Shown: in pieces, positions 9,020 through 18,960 of the stretch
Position numbering within the stretch: the stretch's first letter is position 1
Layout: each line of letters starts with the position of its first letter
Assembly (NCBI GenBank): GCA_022508785.1
Contig: JAFLUN010000004.1
Coordinates: forward strand, 4,034 to 54,311
DNA from: Oscillospiraceae bacterium
GTDB lineage: Bacteria > Bacillota > Clostridia > Oscillospirales > Acutalibacteraceae
Length of the DNA: 50,278 nucleotides
Direction of reading: 5' to 3'
Program-made: the position numbers and the translations under genes
The notes under the pieces: model-generated
Seen by the model: the letters and a program-made list of their open reading frames with translations, nothing else
What the model was told of the DNA's origin: nothing
Database searches by the model: none

Positions 9020-10862
9020 CGTTTGTCCCGTTGTAATACAAATAAATTTTCTCAGCAAGGTCGCGGTTTATCCCTTTTACCTTTTGAAGCTCTTCGATGT
9101 TTGCAGATTTTATTGCCTTTATGGTTTTAAATTCTTTGAAAAGTGCTTTTGCCTTTTGCTCGCCTATTCCGTTTATTTGTGTAAGCGATAGGGTTAAGCC
9201 GTTTTTAGCGTGCTTTTTTCTGTGATAACCGATTGAAAATCGGTGTACCTCCTCCTGAATTTCGGAAACGAGGGTAAAAACGGAACGGTTGTCGTTTATT
9301 GCTATTTCGCCGCCGTTATGGGCTATTGCTCGGGTTCTGTGCTTATTGTCTTTTACCATACCGAACACGGGAACATCAAGGCTAAATGGAGCAATCGCTT
9401 CCTTTACCGCATTTACCTGACCTAAACCGCCGTCAAGCAAAATAAGGTCGGGCAGTTTGCCGAAGCCCTCTTCTTCTCCGTCGTCTTTATGAAGCAAATA
9501 TTCGTTAAAGCGTCTGGTCAGCACCTCACGCATTGAGCCGTAATCGTCCTGACCTGTAAAGGATTTTATTGCAAATGTGCGATATGCTCGCTTTAAGGGC
9601 TTACCGTTTTTGAAAACTATCATACCTGCTACGTTGTCTGCTCCTGCGGTATGGGAAATATCGTAGGATTCTATATATTCCGGTGTACAGTCAAGTCCCA
9701 AAAGCTCTTTAAGCTCTTCAAGGGCGCGGACATCTCTGCCTGCTCTGCCCTTTTTCTGAGCGAGCTTTTCAAAGGCATTTTCACGGCACATATTAACAAG
9801 CTTAAAGCCCTCTCCCCGTGACGGAACGAAAACGGTGCACTTTTTACCTCTAAGCTCCGTCAGGTATTTCTCAACAAGCTCAATATCGTCGCAGGCTTCG
9901 TCTAAGATAACCTTTTTCGGAACGGAATTTCTCATATTGTAATACTGCATAAGAAAATCGGTACGCATTTTTCCGTTTGATTCTCCGTCAAGGAAGAAAT
10001 GCTCGCTGTCGCAAAGCCGTCCGCCGTTAAAACGAAGAACAACCACGCAGATATCATCGCCGTTTGCGGCGGCGGCAAAAACATCTTTGGATTCTGTTGT
10101 TTCAGTAACCACCTTTTGCTTTGACTGCATATTTTTAATTGCGTTGATTTTATCTCTGTACTTGGCGGCGGCTTCAAACTGAAGATTTTCAGCCGCTGTC
10201 TGCATTTTCTGTTCAAGAGCTTTAATTACCGAATTTATGTCTCCGTCAAGAAATTTCAGCGCCTCGTTTACTGCTTCATTGTATTCAGCTTGTGAAATTT
10301 TACCCGTACAAACGCCCATACACCTGTCAATATGGTAATTTAGGCACGGCCTGCCCTTTTTTATGTCCCTCGGGAAAACCTTATTGCATTGGGGAAGCCT
10401 GAAAATTTTATTGGCTTCGTCAACGGACTGCTTAACGGAATAAGAGCTGGTGTACGGCCCTATAAACTGTGAGTTGCTGTCATCCTTTTGAAGGACCGCA
10501 GATATTTTTCTGTACGGGTCATTTGTCACTTTTATATAGCTGTAGCCCTTATCATCCTTTAAAAGAATGTTGTATTTAGGGCTCTTTTGCTTTATTAAGC
10601 TCGCCTCAAGAACAAGTGCCTCAAACTCGGAATCGCAGAGAATGTAATCAAAATCGTCAACATTTTCAACCATTTTGCGAACCTTTAAGGCGTGTCCGTT
10701 CTGTGAGCCGAAATATTGGCTGACACGGTTTTTAAGTTTCTTTGCTTTGCCGATATATATAATTTTACCCTTGGAGTTTTTCATTATATAAACTCCCGGA
10801 GTTAACGGCAGTTTCATTGCCTTTTCACGCAGAATTTTAATTTTCGGATTCAACCGTGTCAC
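8997..10862 (-). CDS. uvrC: Excinuclease ABC subunit C
   Basis: LPLTPGVYIMKNSKGKIIYIGKAKKLKNRVSQYF, UVR motif, C-terminal HhH. Confidence 0.97.
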   Translation of the reverse strand: MTRLNPKIKILREKAMKLPLTPGVYIMKNSKGKIIYIGKAKKLKNRVSQYFGSQNGHALKVRKMVENVDDFDYILCDSEFEALVLEASLIKQKSPKYNILLKDDKGYSYIKVTNDPYRKISAVLQKDDSNSQFIGPYTSSYSVKQSVDEANKIFRLPQCNKVFPRDIKKGRPCLNYHIDRCMGVCTGKISQAEYNEAVNEALKFLDGDINSVIKALEQKMQTAAENLQFEAAAKYRDKINAIKNMQSKQKVVTETTESKDVFAAAANGDDICVVVLRFNGGRLCDSEHFFLDGESNGKMRTDFLMQYYNMRNSVPKKVILDEACDDIELVEKYLTELRGKKCTVFVPSRGEGFKLVNMCRENAFEKLAQKKGRAGRDVRALEELKELLGLDCTPEYIESYDISHTAGADNVAGMIVFKNGKPLKRAYRTFAIKSFTGQDDYGSMREVLTRRFNEYLLHKDDGEEEGFGKLPDLILLDGGLGQVNAVKEAIAPFSLDVPVFGMVKDNKHRTRAIAHNGGEIAINDNRSVFTLVSEIQEEVHRFSIGYHRKKHAKNGLTLSLTQINGIGEQKAKALFKEFKTIKAIKSANIEELQKVKGINRDLAEKIYLYYNGTNDEEYGNF

Positions 10863-10871
10863 CTCTTTTCA

Positions 10872-10906
10872 TAAAAAAACAAGGCACACCGCAAAAGCGA
10901 TGTGCC
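10872..10906 (-). terminator. Rho-independent terminator after ptsH
   Basis: Minus strand GGCACATCGC-TTTT-GCGGTGTGCC-TTGTTTTTTT. Confidence 0.8.
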
Positions 10907-10918
10907 CAAAAAGCTAAA

Positions 10919-11182
10919 TTACTCAGCAAAGCCGGACTCAACAAGTTTTACAAGTTCATCAACAGCCTGCTCTTCATCAGAACCGCTTGCATGAATACGA
11001 ATTGTTGTACCGCCCATAATCCCGAGAGATAACACACCGAGAAGGCTCTTTGCATTAACTCTTCTGTCTTCCTTTTCAACCCAGATTGACGACTTAAATT
11101 CATTTGCTTTCTGAATGAAGAAGGTGGCGGGGCGAGCATGAAGACCGACTTGATTCTTTACTTCAACATCTTTTGTGTACAT
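10919..11182 (-). CDS. ptsH: HPr-family phosphocarrier protein
   Basis: VEVKNQVGLHARPATFFIQKANEF; SLLGVLSLGIMGGTTI. Start moved to MYTKDVEV. Confidence 0.93.
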   Translation of the reverse strand: MYTKDVEVKNQVGLHARPATFFIQKANEFKSSIWVEKEDRRVNAKSLLGVLSLGIMGGTTIRIHASGSDEEQAVDELVKLVESGFAE

Positions 11183-11248
11183 AATAGCATTCTCCCAAAC
11201 AATGATAAAATAATTTATAGAACAAAAATTCATTTTCTCTTATTTCAT

Positions 11249-11276
11249 ATTATAGCATAAAACTTTTTTCAGTCAA
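11249..11276 (-). promoter_or_regulatory. SigA-type promoter of ptsH
   Basis: Minus strand TTGACT-16 bp-TATAAT. Confidence 0.7.
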
Positions 11277-11393
11277 TGAATTTCACCCATCAAAACATTA
11301 TTTCGGTTAGAAAAACAAAAACCGCAAAAAAACTACTTTTATCTTTGTTTAATTTGACAATGGTTACTTCCAAATTTTATACATATTTCACAT

Positions 11394-12263
11394 TTAATTA
11401 TTAACTTTATGGTGGACTAAAGGCGAATTCTCTGTTATTACGCCGAAATCGAAACCTTCGCTTTGGTAAAAATCAATAATGCCGCTCAGCGCTTCAAGGC
11501 TTACTCCGTAAGTATTGATATCGTGCATTAAAATTACTATATTTTCCGCATTTTTTGAATATTGAGTTGCTTTTTTTATTTGTTTTTCAGCGCTCAGTTC
11601 CCGTCCTTCTGCATCTCCGCTGTCGCAATTCCAATCGAAATAGACAAAACCCTCTTCTTCCACATCTTTTACAAGATTTGTCATAATTCCCCTACAGTAT
11701 TTTCTGCTTATCGTATTGCTGCTGCCACCCGGGAAGCGAATGATTTTTGTGTCAACTCCCGTTTCACTTTTGACTAAATCGTGGATTTTCTCTAAATCGT
11801 CAAGAAATGCTTTTTCGGAAGAATAAATCTCGGGATATTTATGTGAATAAGAGTGAAGCGCTAACACGCTTTTGCTGTTTGCAATATCCTTCATATAATC
11901 ATTATATTGCCCGTTAATAACGAAAAAAGTAGCGCCGATTCCGTATTTTTCAAGTAAAGCAAGAATTTGAGGAGTATTTTTTGACGGGCCGTCGTCAAAG
12001 GTCAAATAAACAGTTACGTTGCTTTTGGGAATATAGTCGTTGCCGTTTTTATCCTTCATATGTTTTGCGGTTTCGGCACCTTCGGTTAATTCTGTTGTTT
12101 CTGTTTTTTCCGTCATATTTTCCGTACTTGATTTTGTTTCCTGTGAAGGATTTTTTGTTATCCTGTTTTTTGTAAAGAAAACGGTTAAAACGCAAACCGC
12201 AGTAAGAAGAATTACGGGAATTATAAGCATTTTTTTGTTGATACGTGCAGTAAATATTTTCAT
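11394..12263 (-). CDS. Polysaccharide deacetylase (NodB-like), membrane anchored
   Basis: VYLTFDDGPSKNT, HSYSHKYPE, RFPGGSSN. Confidence 0.9.
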   Translation of the reverse strand: MKIFTARINKKMLIIPVILLTAVCVLTVFFTKNRITKNPSQETKSSTENMTEKTETTELTEGAETAKHMKDKNGNDYIPKSNVTVYLTFDDGPSKNTPQILALLEKYGIGATFFVINGQYNDYMKDIANSKSVLALHSYSHKYPEIYSSEKAFLDDLEKIHDLVKSETGVDTKIIRFPGGSSNTISRKYCRGIMTNLVKDVEEEGFVYFDWNCDSGDAEGRELSAEKQIKKATQYSKNAENIVILMHDINTYGVSLEALSGIIDFYQSEGFDFGVITENSPLVHHKVNN

Positions 12264-12291
12264 CTTTCTACCCCCAAGTCACTATATGAAA

Positions 12292-12317
12292 AAAGCAGTA
12301 ATAAAAATTACCGCTTT
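12292..12317 (-). terminator. Terminator after trmD
   Basis: Minus strand AAAGCGGTAAT-TTTT-ATTACTGCTTT-TTT. Confidence 0.7.
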
Positions 12318-12342
12318 ATGATATAAGACAATGAGAGTTGCC

Positions 12343-13086
12343 TTAATTTATTAAATTTTCAAATCCGTTTTCTCTTAAAAACTTTTTGTCACTTTCCGTA
12401 AGCTCGGCATTTTTCAGCATATCGGGTCTAAGCCTTGCCGTCATTAAAAGGGACTGTTCTCTGCGCCATTTTTCAATATTGCCGTGATGCCCCGAAATCA
12501 ATACCTCAGGCACTTTTTGACCGTTCCAATCGTACGGTCTTGTGTACTGAGGGTACTCTAAAAGAGAGCTGTAATGACTTTCAAGCTCCTTTGCCTCATC
12601 ATTGGGAAGAACTCCGGGAATCATTCTTGCAACCGAATCCGCCACAACAAGTGCCGGAAGCTCACCTCCCGTGAGCACATAATCGCCCACAGAAATTTGC
12701 TCGTCAACTATGGTGTCAATAACCCTTTGGTCTATTCCCTCGTAATGGCCGCACAAAAGCGTTATTTCGTCATATTTTGAGAGTTCCTTAACCTTTTCCT
12801 GGGTCAGCGTTTCGCCGCACGGGGAAAGGTAAATTAAATGGGATTTTTCGCCCGATTTTTCACAAATAGCTTTGTAGCAGTCACAAATGGGCTGAGTTTG
12901 CATAAGCATTCCCATTCCGCCCCCGTAAGGAGCATCGTCAACACGGTTGTGTTTATCGGTTGTGTAATCACGAATATTTATGCAATTTATCTCAATGTAT
13001 CTGTTTGCTCTTGCCCTGCCTATTATGCTCTCTGACAAAACCGCCTCGCACATTTCGGGGAAAAGTGTCATTATGTTAATCTTCAT
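12343..13086 (-). CDS. trmD: tRNA (guanine-N1)-methyltransferase
   Basis: MKINIMTLFPEMCEAVLSESIIGRA, LLCGHYEGIDQRV, SVGDYVLTGGELPA. Confidence 0.97.
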   Translation of the reverse strand: MKINIMTLFPEMCEAVLSESIIGRARANRYIEINCINIRDYTTDKHNRVDDAPYGGGMGMLMQTQPICDCYKAICEKSGEKSHLIYLSPCGETLTQEKVKELSKYDEITLLCGHYEGIDQRVIDTIVDEQISVGDYVLTGGELPALVVADSVARMIPGVLPNDEAKELESHYSSLLEYPQYTRPYDWNGQKVPEVLISGHHGNIEKWRREQSLLMTARLRPDMLKNAELTESDKKFLRENGFENLIN

Positions 13087-13606
13087 CGCTGAAAATTCCT
13101 TTAATGGGTCTGATTTGAATTATGCCTTCTTCGACATCGGTGCTTTCAATAAACTCCTTAACGGCAGGAAATAAAACCTCACCTGAGGGCGTTTTTATTG
13201 AATACACGTCATTGGCGCCCGTACTTGTTACATCGGTTATTTCGCCGTAAACCTTGCCCGTATCGGCATCAACCACGCTGCAGCCTATAAGCTCCTGAAT
13301 AAACCAAGTGCCTTTCGGAAGGCGGGCGTCACTGCGTTTCATATAAAGCACCGTGCCGCGCAAAGCCCTTGCTTCGTCAACGGTTGCCACGCCCTCGAGC
13401 ATCAGTATTACAATATTGCCGTGAGGTCTTGCGGAAATAACTTTAACAGACTTTTCACCTGATGGATCAAAATAAAGCGTTTTAAATTTTTTTACAAAGT
13501 CAGGGCTGTCACACCAAGGGTCAAAGCGCACCTCACCCTTTACGCCGTGGGTTGATACAATTTGACCGAGTTCAAGATAATTTTTAATCATAATAACCGT
13601 TCTCAA
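13076..13606 (-). CDS. rimM: Ribosome maturation factor RimM
   Basis: LGQIVSTHGVKGEVRFDPWCD, LIGCSVVDADTGKVYGEI. Confidence 0.93.
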   Translation of the reverse strand: MRTVIMIKNYLELGQIVSTHGVKGEVRFDPWCDSPDFVKKFKTLYFDPSGEKSVKVISARPHGNIVILMLEGVATVDEARALRGTVLYMKRSDARLPKGTWFIQELIGCSVVDADTGKVYGEITDVTSTGANDVYSIKTPSGEVLFPAVKEFIESTDVEEGIIQIRPIKGIFSDED

Positions 13607-13611
13607 TTGAC

Positions 13612-13635
13612 AAAAAGGCAGACTTACGTCTGCCT
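13612..13635 (-). terminator. Terminator-like hairpin between khpA and rimM
   Basis: Minus strand AGGCAGAC-GTAA-GTCTGCCT-TTTTG. Confidence 0.6.
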
Positions 13636-13642
13636 AATTTGT

Positions 13643-13876
13643 TTAATCAATGTCTACCTGTACTTTTTCGCCGCTGCGAATTGCGCCTGCTTTAACAATT
13701 GTTCTTATCGCCTTTGCAATTCTGCCCTGCTTGCCGATAACTCTGCCCATATCATCCTCAGCCACGTGGAGATGATAAACGGTAACATTTCTGTCATCAG
13801 GCTCGTCAACCGTAACGGTAACGGCGTCGGGATTTTCAACAAGCCCCTTTACAATAGTTATAAGAAGTTCCTGCAT
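13643..13876 (-). CDS. khpA: KH-domain RNA-binding protein (KhpA/YlqC)
   Basis: MQELLITIVKGLVENPDAV..., DMGRVIGKQGRIAKAIRTIVKA. Confidence 0.92.
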   Translation of the reverse strand: MQELLITIVKGLVENPDAVTVTVDEPDDRNVTVYHLHVAEDDMGRVIGKQGRIAKAIRTIVKAGAIRSGEKVQVDID

Positions 13877-13890
13877 ATTTTCGGCACCTC

Positions 13891-14136
13891 TTATTTAATT
13901 ACGCCGCTCTTTTTAAGAATGACTTTAACTGTGTCTGTAGGCTGAGCACCGTTCTGAATCCATTTTGTTGCTTTTTCAGCATCAATCTTGATTTCAGCAG
14001 GATTTTTCATAGGATCGTAAGAACCGATCTCTTCAATAAATCTGCCGTCTCTGGGATAACGTGAATCTGCTACAACTACACGGTAATAAGGAGCTTTCTT
14101 AGCGCCCATTCTGCGAAGTCTGATTTTTACTGCCAT
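13891..14136 (-). CDS. rpsP: 30S ribosomal protein S16
   Basis: [42 protein letters not shown]. Confidence 0.97.
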   Translation of the reverse strand: MAVKIRLRRMGAKKAPYYRVVVADSRYPRDGRFIEEIGSYDPMKNPAEIKIDAEKATKWIQNGAQPTDTVKVILKKSGVIK

Positions 14137-14190
14137 TTTGATTTCCTCCAAAATATATAAAATTTAATTTAAAACACTAAAGTGTTTGAA

Positions 14191-15540
14191 TTACATCGGG
14201 AATCCGCCGAAACCGCCCATTCCGCCCATTCGCTTCATCATTCTGCGTGAGTTTTTGGAATTAAACTGTTTCATCATTTTTTGCATTTGGCGGTACTGAT
14301 TGAGAAGCCTGTTAACATCTTCAACCTGCATTCCGCAACCTGCCGCAATTCTGCGTTTTCTTGACGGATTTATAATATCGGGATTTCTGCGTTCTTTAAG
14401 TGTCATTGACTGAATAATCGCTCTCATACGGTCAAGCTGACGGTCGTCAACGTCAACATCCTTGATTTTCTTACCCACACCGGGAAGCATTCCGAGAATG
14501 TCTTTCATTGAGCCCATTTTTCTGACCTGTTCCATTTGGTCAAGCAAATCTTCCAGGTCAAATTTATTCTTGCGAAGCTTCTCTTCAAGCTGAGCCGCCT
14601 TTTTCTCATCAAGAGCGGTTTCTGCCTTTTCGATAAGAGACAGCACATCGCCCATACCGAGAATTCTTGAAGCCATTCTGTCAGGGTGGAAAATGTCAAG
14701 CTCGTCAAGCTTTTCGCCCATACCGACAAATTTAATGGGCTTACCCGTAACGGCTCTTGCGGAAAGCGCCGCACCGCCGCGGGTGTCACCGTCCATTTTC
14801 GTAAGGACAAGGCCGTCAATTCCGAGCTCGTCGTTAAAGGTGCCTGCAACCGTTACGGCATCCTGACCGAGCATTGAATCCACAACAAGCAAAATTTCGT
14901 GAGGATGAACCTCATTTTTAATGTTTTTAAGCTCTTCCATAAGCTCGGCATCAATATGCAAACGACCTGCCGTGTCAATAAACACATAGTCATAGCCTTT
15001 GTCTTTCGCCAGCTTAATTGCCTCTTTTGCTATTGTTACGGGGTCAGTCTGACCCATTTCAAAAACGGGAACGCCCACCTGCTCGCCCACTACCTGAAGC
15101 TGTTTGATAGCCGCAGGACGGTAAATATCGCAGGCGACGAGTAAAGGTCTGTGATTTTCATTTTTAAGCTTTAATGCAATTTTTGCGCAGTGTGTTGTTT
15201 TACCTGAACCCTGAAGACCGCACATCATAACAACCGTGGGCGGATGTGATGCATAAGCAAGCCTTGACTGGGTGCCGCCCATAAGGTCGGTTAACTCTTC
15301 GTTTACTATCTTAATAACCATTTGCGCAGGGGTAAGACTTTCCATTACCTGTGCGCCGATGGCACGCTCAGTAACCTTCTGAGTAAAATCTTTTGCGACT
15401 TTATAGTTAACGTCAGCCTCTAAGAGTGCCAGGCGAACCTCACGCATTGCTTCTTTAACATCGCTCTCAGTAAGACTGCCCTTGCTCTTAAGACGGCTGA
15501 AAGCCGACTCAAGACGGTCTGATAAACCTTCAAATGCCAT
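14191..15540 (-). CDS. ffh: Signal recognition particle protein Ffh
   Basis: CGLQGSGKTTHCAKIALKLK, DTAGRLHID, TKMDGDTRGGAALS, Met-rich M domain. Confidence 0.97.
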   Translation of the reverse strand: MAFEGLSDRLESAFSRLKSKGSLTESDVKEAMREVRLALLEADVNYKVAKDFTQKVTERAIGAQVMESLTPAQMVIKIVNEELTDLMGGTQSRLAYASHPPTVVMMCGLQGSGKTTHCAKIALKLKNENHRPLLVACDIYRPAAIKQLQVVGEQVGVPVFEMGQTDPVTIAKEAIKLAKDKGYDYVFIDTAGRLHIDAELMEELKNIKNEVHPHEILLVVDSMLGQDAVTVAGTFNDELGIDGLVLTKMDGDTRGGAALSARAVTGKPIKFVGMGEKLDELDIFHPDRMASRILGMGDVLSLIEKAETALDEKKAAQLEEKLRKNKFDLEDLLDQMEQVRKMGSMKDILGMLPGVGKKIKDVDVDDRQLDRMRAIIQSMTLKERRNPDIINPSRKRRIAAGCGMQVEDVNRLLNQYRQMQKMMKQFNSKNSRRMMKRMGGMGGFGGFPM

Positions 15541-15934
15541 AAAGCTCCCCCTGTTCCGTAAGCGACAATGCCAACGATTTTATTTTAGCCGTTTTGTCGT
15601 TAATCTCTTTATAAAAGCCGTGGGAAAGATTATAGTCGAAAATCTCCTCGGCACATTTAATTATCGCATTAGCGTTTTCCTCAACCTCGTGAATGCGTTT
15701 GGAAAAATGGAGTTTATCCTCCATACTGTAAAGCATAGTTTCCGCACGTTTTATGGCATCACGCACGCCTTGACGGGTAATACCCTCATTTTCGGCAATT
15801 TCGGAAAGCGAAAAATCGTTGTTATAGTAACAGTCAAGATAGCTACGCTGTTTTTCAGTAAGCGTTTCGCCGTAAAGGTCAAGAAGAATTGAAATTTCAA
15901 CGCTGTTTGCCACTATAACACCTCCAAAAAACAA
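15530..15934 (-). CDS. ylxM: YlxM-family HTH protein (SRP-associated)
   Basis: LLDLYGETLTEKQRSYLDCYYNNDFSLSEIAENEGITRQGVRDAIKRAE; directly before ffh. Confidence 0.9.
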   Translation of the reverse strand: MFFGGVIVANSVEISILLDLYGETLTEKQRSYLDCYYNNDFSLSEIAENEGITRQGVRDAIKRAETMLYSMEDKLHFSKRIHEVEENANAIIKCAEEIFDYNLSHGFYKEINDKTAKIKSLALSLTEQGELYGI

Positions 15935-15965
15935 TACCCTGTAAAGTTATCTCGCTTTACAGGGT
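15926..15965 (-). terminator. Terminator between the lipoprotein gene and ylxM
   Basis: Minus strand ACCCTGTAAAG-loop-CTTTACAGGGT-ATTGTTTTTT. Confidence 0.75.
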
Positions 15966-16006
15966 GCTATTATACTAAAACATATTTAATTTGTCAAGTC
16001 TTATTT

Positions 16007-16531
16007 TTAGGGTTGATTAAGCTCATCCCAAGAAATTGAATCCTGTTTTATGGTAGAATCAATTATAATTCCGCCGCCTGTCGAGCCTTCAGGAGCAGTT
16101 GAGCTTCCGTCAGCAGTTGTATTTTCACCCGAATTAGATGACGGCTGTGTACTGCTTGAGTTATTTTCATGCTCTTTTGACGGAGAAGATGACGATGAAG
16201 GTGATGAAGAGGATGACGGTTTATTTTCGGCAGACGGTTTTGAAGTAACAAGGAAGCCTATATCGTCTGCAAAGCCTTGATCGTCAGTAGTTAAAGGCAC
16301 TTTTTCACCGTCTGTGTTGGTAATGTACTTTTCGCCGTCTTCGTCTTCAAATATTTCAACATTTGTTACTCCGCCGTCTTTATTTGTTACGGTAACTGTC
16401 TGAATTACTTTGTCTGTATCTTCTTCGCTTGCAGGATTATTTACAGGATCGTAAGTTTTGCTCTTACACGCAGTAAGAGCTACGGTTAAAACTAAAAGAA
16501 TTGCGGATATTAAAAGAATTTTTTTATTCAT
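16007..16531 (-). CDS. Putative lipoprotein with Ser-rich low-complexity segment
   Basis: Lipobox LVLTVALTAC; SSSSSPSSSSSPSKEHENNSSST. Confidence 0.75.
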   Translation of the reverse strand: MNKKILLISAILLVLTVALTACKSKTYDPVNNPASEEDTDKVIQTVTVTNKDGGVTNVEIFEDEDGEKYITNTDGEKVPLTTDDQGFADDIGFLVTSKPSAENKPSSSSSPSSSSSPSKEHENNSSSTQPSSNSGENTTADGSSTAPEGSTGGGIIIDSTIKQDSISWDELNQP

Positions 16532-16587
16532 AAAATTTCCCCCTTAATACAACAATACTAACACAAAATATTACACATTTCAAGCAC

Positions 16588-18960
16588 TTATTTAATTTCG
16601 GCTATGGTAACTCCTTCCTCGCCTTCGCCGAATGTGCCTACACGGAACGTGCGGATATTCGGATGCTTGCGAAGATAAACGTGAATACCTTTTCTCAAAG
16701 CCCCTGTGCCCTTGCCGTGAATAATCGTTATTTCATTAAGTCCGCTGCGTAGCACTGAATCAATGAACATATCAAGGTCCATCATTGCTTCTTCAACGGT
16801 TTTTCCTCTTAAATCCACAGAGGAAGCGGCGCTTGCATTCATTTTCGAAGAGCCGACACTGCGAACAGAGCTTTTCTGTTTCGCCGTCTGTTTCTTTTCA
16901 CCAAGTAAGCGAATATCGTCAATTTCGGCTTTCAGCTTCATAAAACCCGACTGAACAAAAACCGTATTTTTGTTACTGTCAATTGAGATTACCTCGCCCT
17001 CGTTGCCCAGAGACTGAATTTTTACTCTGTCGCCGATTTTAAGGGGTCTGGGCAAAACATACTCGCCGTCATCATTGAGGGAATCGGAAAAATCGTCGAT
17101 TTTATCCATTTGTTCCCGCATTGCTCTTTTGGCTTTTCTTGCAATTTCGTCAAGATTTTTTTGTTTTGCCTGCTCTTTTTTTAGCTGTTCGATTTCAAGA
17201 AGCAAGGAATTGCCTGCACGCTTTGCATTTTCAACAATTCTCTCAGCTTCGTATTTTGCACGCTCTATTTCTTTTGTGCTTTTTTCTTCACTTTCAGAGA
17301 GCATTTTAAGAGCCTTTTGTTTTTCTTTCTCAATCTTTTCTTTTTCGCTTTCAAGAGCCTGTTTTTCATCTTCAAGCTGTTTTCTTGCGGTTTCAAGAGA
17401 GTCAACGGCATTTTCAAATTTTGTATCCTCTTCTGAAATAAGAGTTTTTGCAAAGTCGATTATTTCACCGTCAATGCCGAGCCTTAGCGCAATAGCAAGG
17501 GCGTTTGAGCGCCCCGGCATACCGATTAAAAGCCTGTAAGTAGGTTTTAAGGAGTTTACGTCAAATTCACAGCAGCCGTTCTCTACTCTATCTGTCTTAA
17601 GTGCATATTCCTTAAGCTCCGAATAGTGAGTTGTAGAGGCTATTTTAGACCCTTTTTTGCGGAGATTTTCGAGTATTGACACGGCCAGTGCCGCACCCTC
17701 AACCGGGTCTGTTCCGGCTCCTAACTCGTCTATTAAAACAAGGCTTTCATCATCGGCAATATTCAAAATGTTTACAATATTGGTCATATGAGATGAAAAG
17801 GTTGAAAGAGACTGCTCTATGCTCTGCTCGTCGCCAATATCGGCTAAAATATTTTTAAAAGCAGAAATTTTGCTGTTATCGGATACGGGAAGCATAAAGC
17901 CGCATTCCGCCATAGCGGTTAAAAGACCGATAGTCTTAATTGAAACGGTTTTACCGCCCGTATTAGCGCCCGTTATTACAAGGGAATCAAAATCACTGCC
18001 CAAACTTATGTCAACGGGAACGACCTTTTTAGGGTCAATTAACGGATGCCTTGCTTTTTTTAGATAGATTTCTCCGTCTGCATTGAGAATCGGTCTGCTC
18101 GCTTTCATTTTATAAGCTAAGTGCGCTTTAGCAAAAATTATATCAAGAGCTGTGGCGGAATCAAAACTAATTTTGATTGTATCCTGAAATTCGCCCGTCA
18201 TAACGGAAAGCTCGGACAAAATTCTTTCAATTTCGTCCTTTTCCTTGCTTTGAAGAACCTTTATTTCGTTGTTCGCATCAACTACCGCTTGCGGTTCGAT
18301 AAAAACTGTAGCGCCGCTTCCCGAGGTATCGTGAACCATACCCGAAACCTCGCCGCGATGTTCGTTTTTCACGGGGACAACAAATCTGCCGTTACGCTGA
18401 GTTACAATACTGTCACGCAGAAATTTTGAATAGTGGCTTGAGTGAATCATTGAATCGAGCTGTTCACGGATTTTATTTTCCAAATGGCGCATTTTGCGGC
18501 GGATTTCTTTAAGGTCGGCAGAGGCATTGTCACTGATTTCCGTCTCTGACAAAACAGCGTTTGTAATTCTGTCTTCCAAATATTTATTCGGATACAGGGA
18601 ATTGAATAAATCGTCAAGAACGGTCTCCATTCCTGCGCATTTTTCGTGCCAAACGGTGATTTCCCTGACCGTTTTAATTGTCTGTGCCACCTTTAAAAGC
18701 TCGCCTGCCGAAAGAGTAGCGCCTGCCGCAGCTCTTGTTACGGCATTGTTTACGTTTTGAAGCCCCGAAAAGCCGGGAGCTCCGAATTTTGCAATAAATA
18801 TGTAAGCGGCTTCCGTTTCGTCAAGCAGTCTTTGCACCTCAAAAAAATCGCTTTGGGGAGTAATTGCCAAAGCAATTTCCTTAGCGTCGGCACTTCTTGC
18901 GGTGTCGCTTAGCATTTGCAGAATTTTATCTAATTCCAAAGATAAAAAATGTCTGTTCAT
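16588..18960 (-). CDS. mutS2: Endonuclease MutS2
   Basis: ITGANTGGKTVSIKTIGLL, LIDELGAGTDPVEGAALA, C-terminal Smr domain VDLRGKTVEEAMMDLDMFID...IIHGKGTGALRKG. Confidence 0.96.
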   Translation of the reverse strand: MNRHFLSLELDKILQMLSDTARSADAKEIALAITPQSDFFEVQRLLDETEAAYIFIAKFGAPGFSGLQNVNNAVTRAAAGATLSAGELLKVAQTIKTVREITVWHEKCAGMETVLDDLFNSLYPNKYLEDRITNAVLSETEISDNASADLKEIRRKMRHLENKIREQLDSMIHSSHYSKFLRDSIVTQRNGRFVVPVKNEHRGEVSGMVHDTSGSGATVFIEPQAVVDANNEIKVLQSKEKDEIERILSELSVMTGEFQDTIKISFDSATALDIIFAKAHLAYKMKASRPILNADGEIYLKKARHPLIDPKKVVPVDISLGSDFDSLVITGANTGGKTVSIKTIGLLTAMAECGFMLPVSDNSKISAFKNILADIGDEQSIEQSLSTFSSHMTNIVNILNIADDESLVLIDELGAGTDPVEGAALAVSILENLRKKGSKIASTTHYSELKEYALKTDRVENGCCEFDVNSLKPTYRLLIGMPGRSNALAIALRLGIDGEIIDFAKTLISEEDTKFENAVDSLETARKQLEDEKQALESEKEKIEKEKQKALKMLSESEEKSTKEIERAKYEAERIVENAKRAGNSLLLEIEQLKKEQAKQKNLDEIARKAKRAMREQMDKIDDFSDSLNDDGEYVLPRPLKIGDRVKIQSLGNEGEVISIDSNKNTVFVQSGFMKLKAEIDDIRLLGEKKQTAKQKSSVRSVGSSKMNASAASSVDLRGKTVEEAMMDLDMFIDSVLRSGLNEITIIHGKGTGALRKGIHVYLRKHPNIRTFRVGTFGEGEEGVTIAEIK

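Noticed and set aside
17075-17539. Plus-strand 154-aa ORF opposite mutS2, and similar long antisense ORFs at 6820..7278, 41646..42143, 33741..34133, 15482..15892
   Set aside because: Each is fully opposite a well-supported conserved gene and has low-complexity Ser/Phe/Leu-rich sequence typical of antisense reading.
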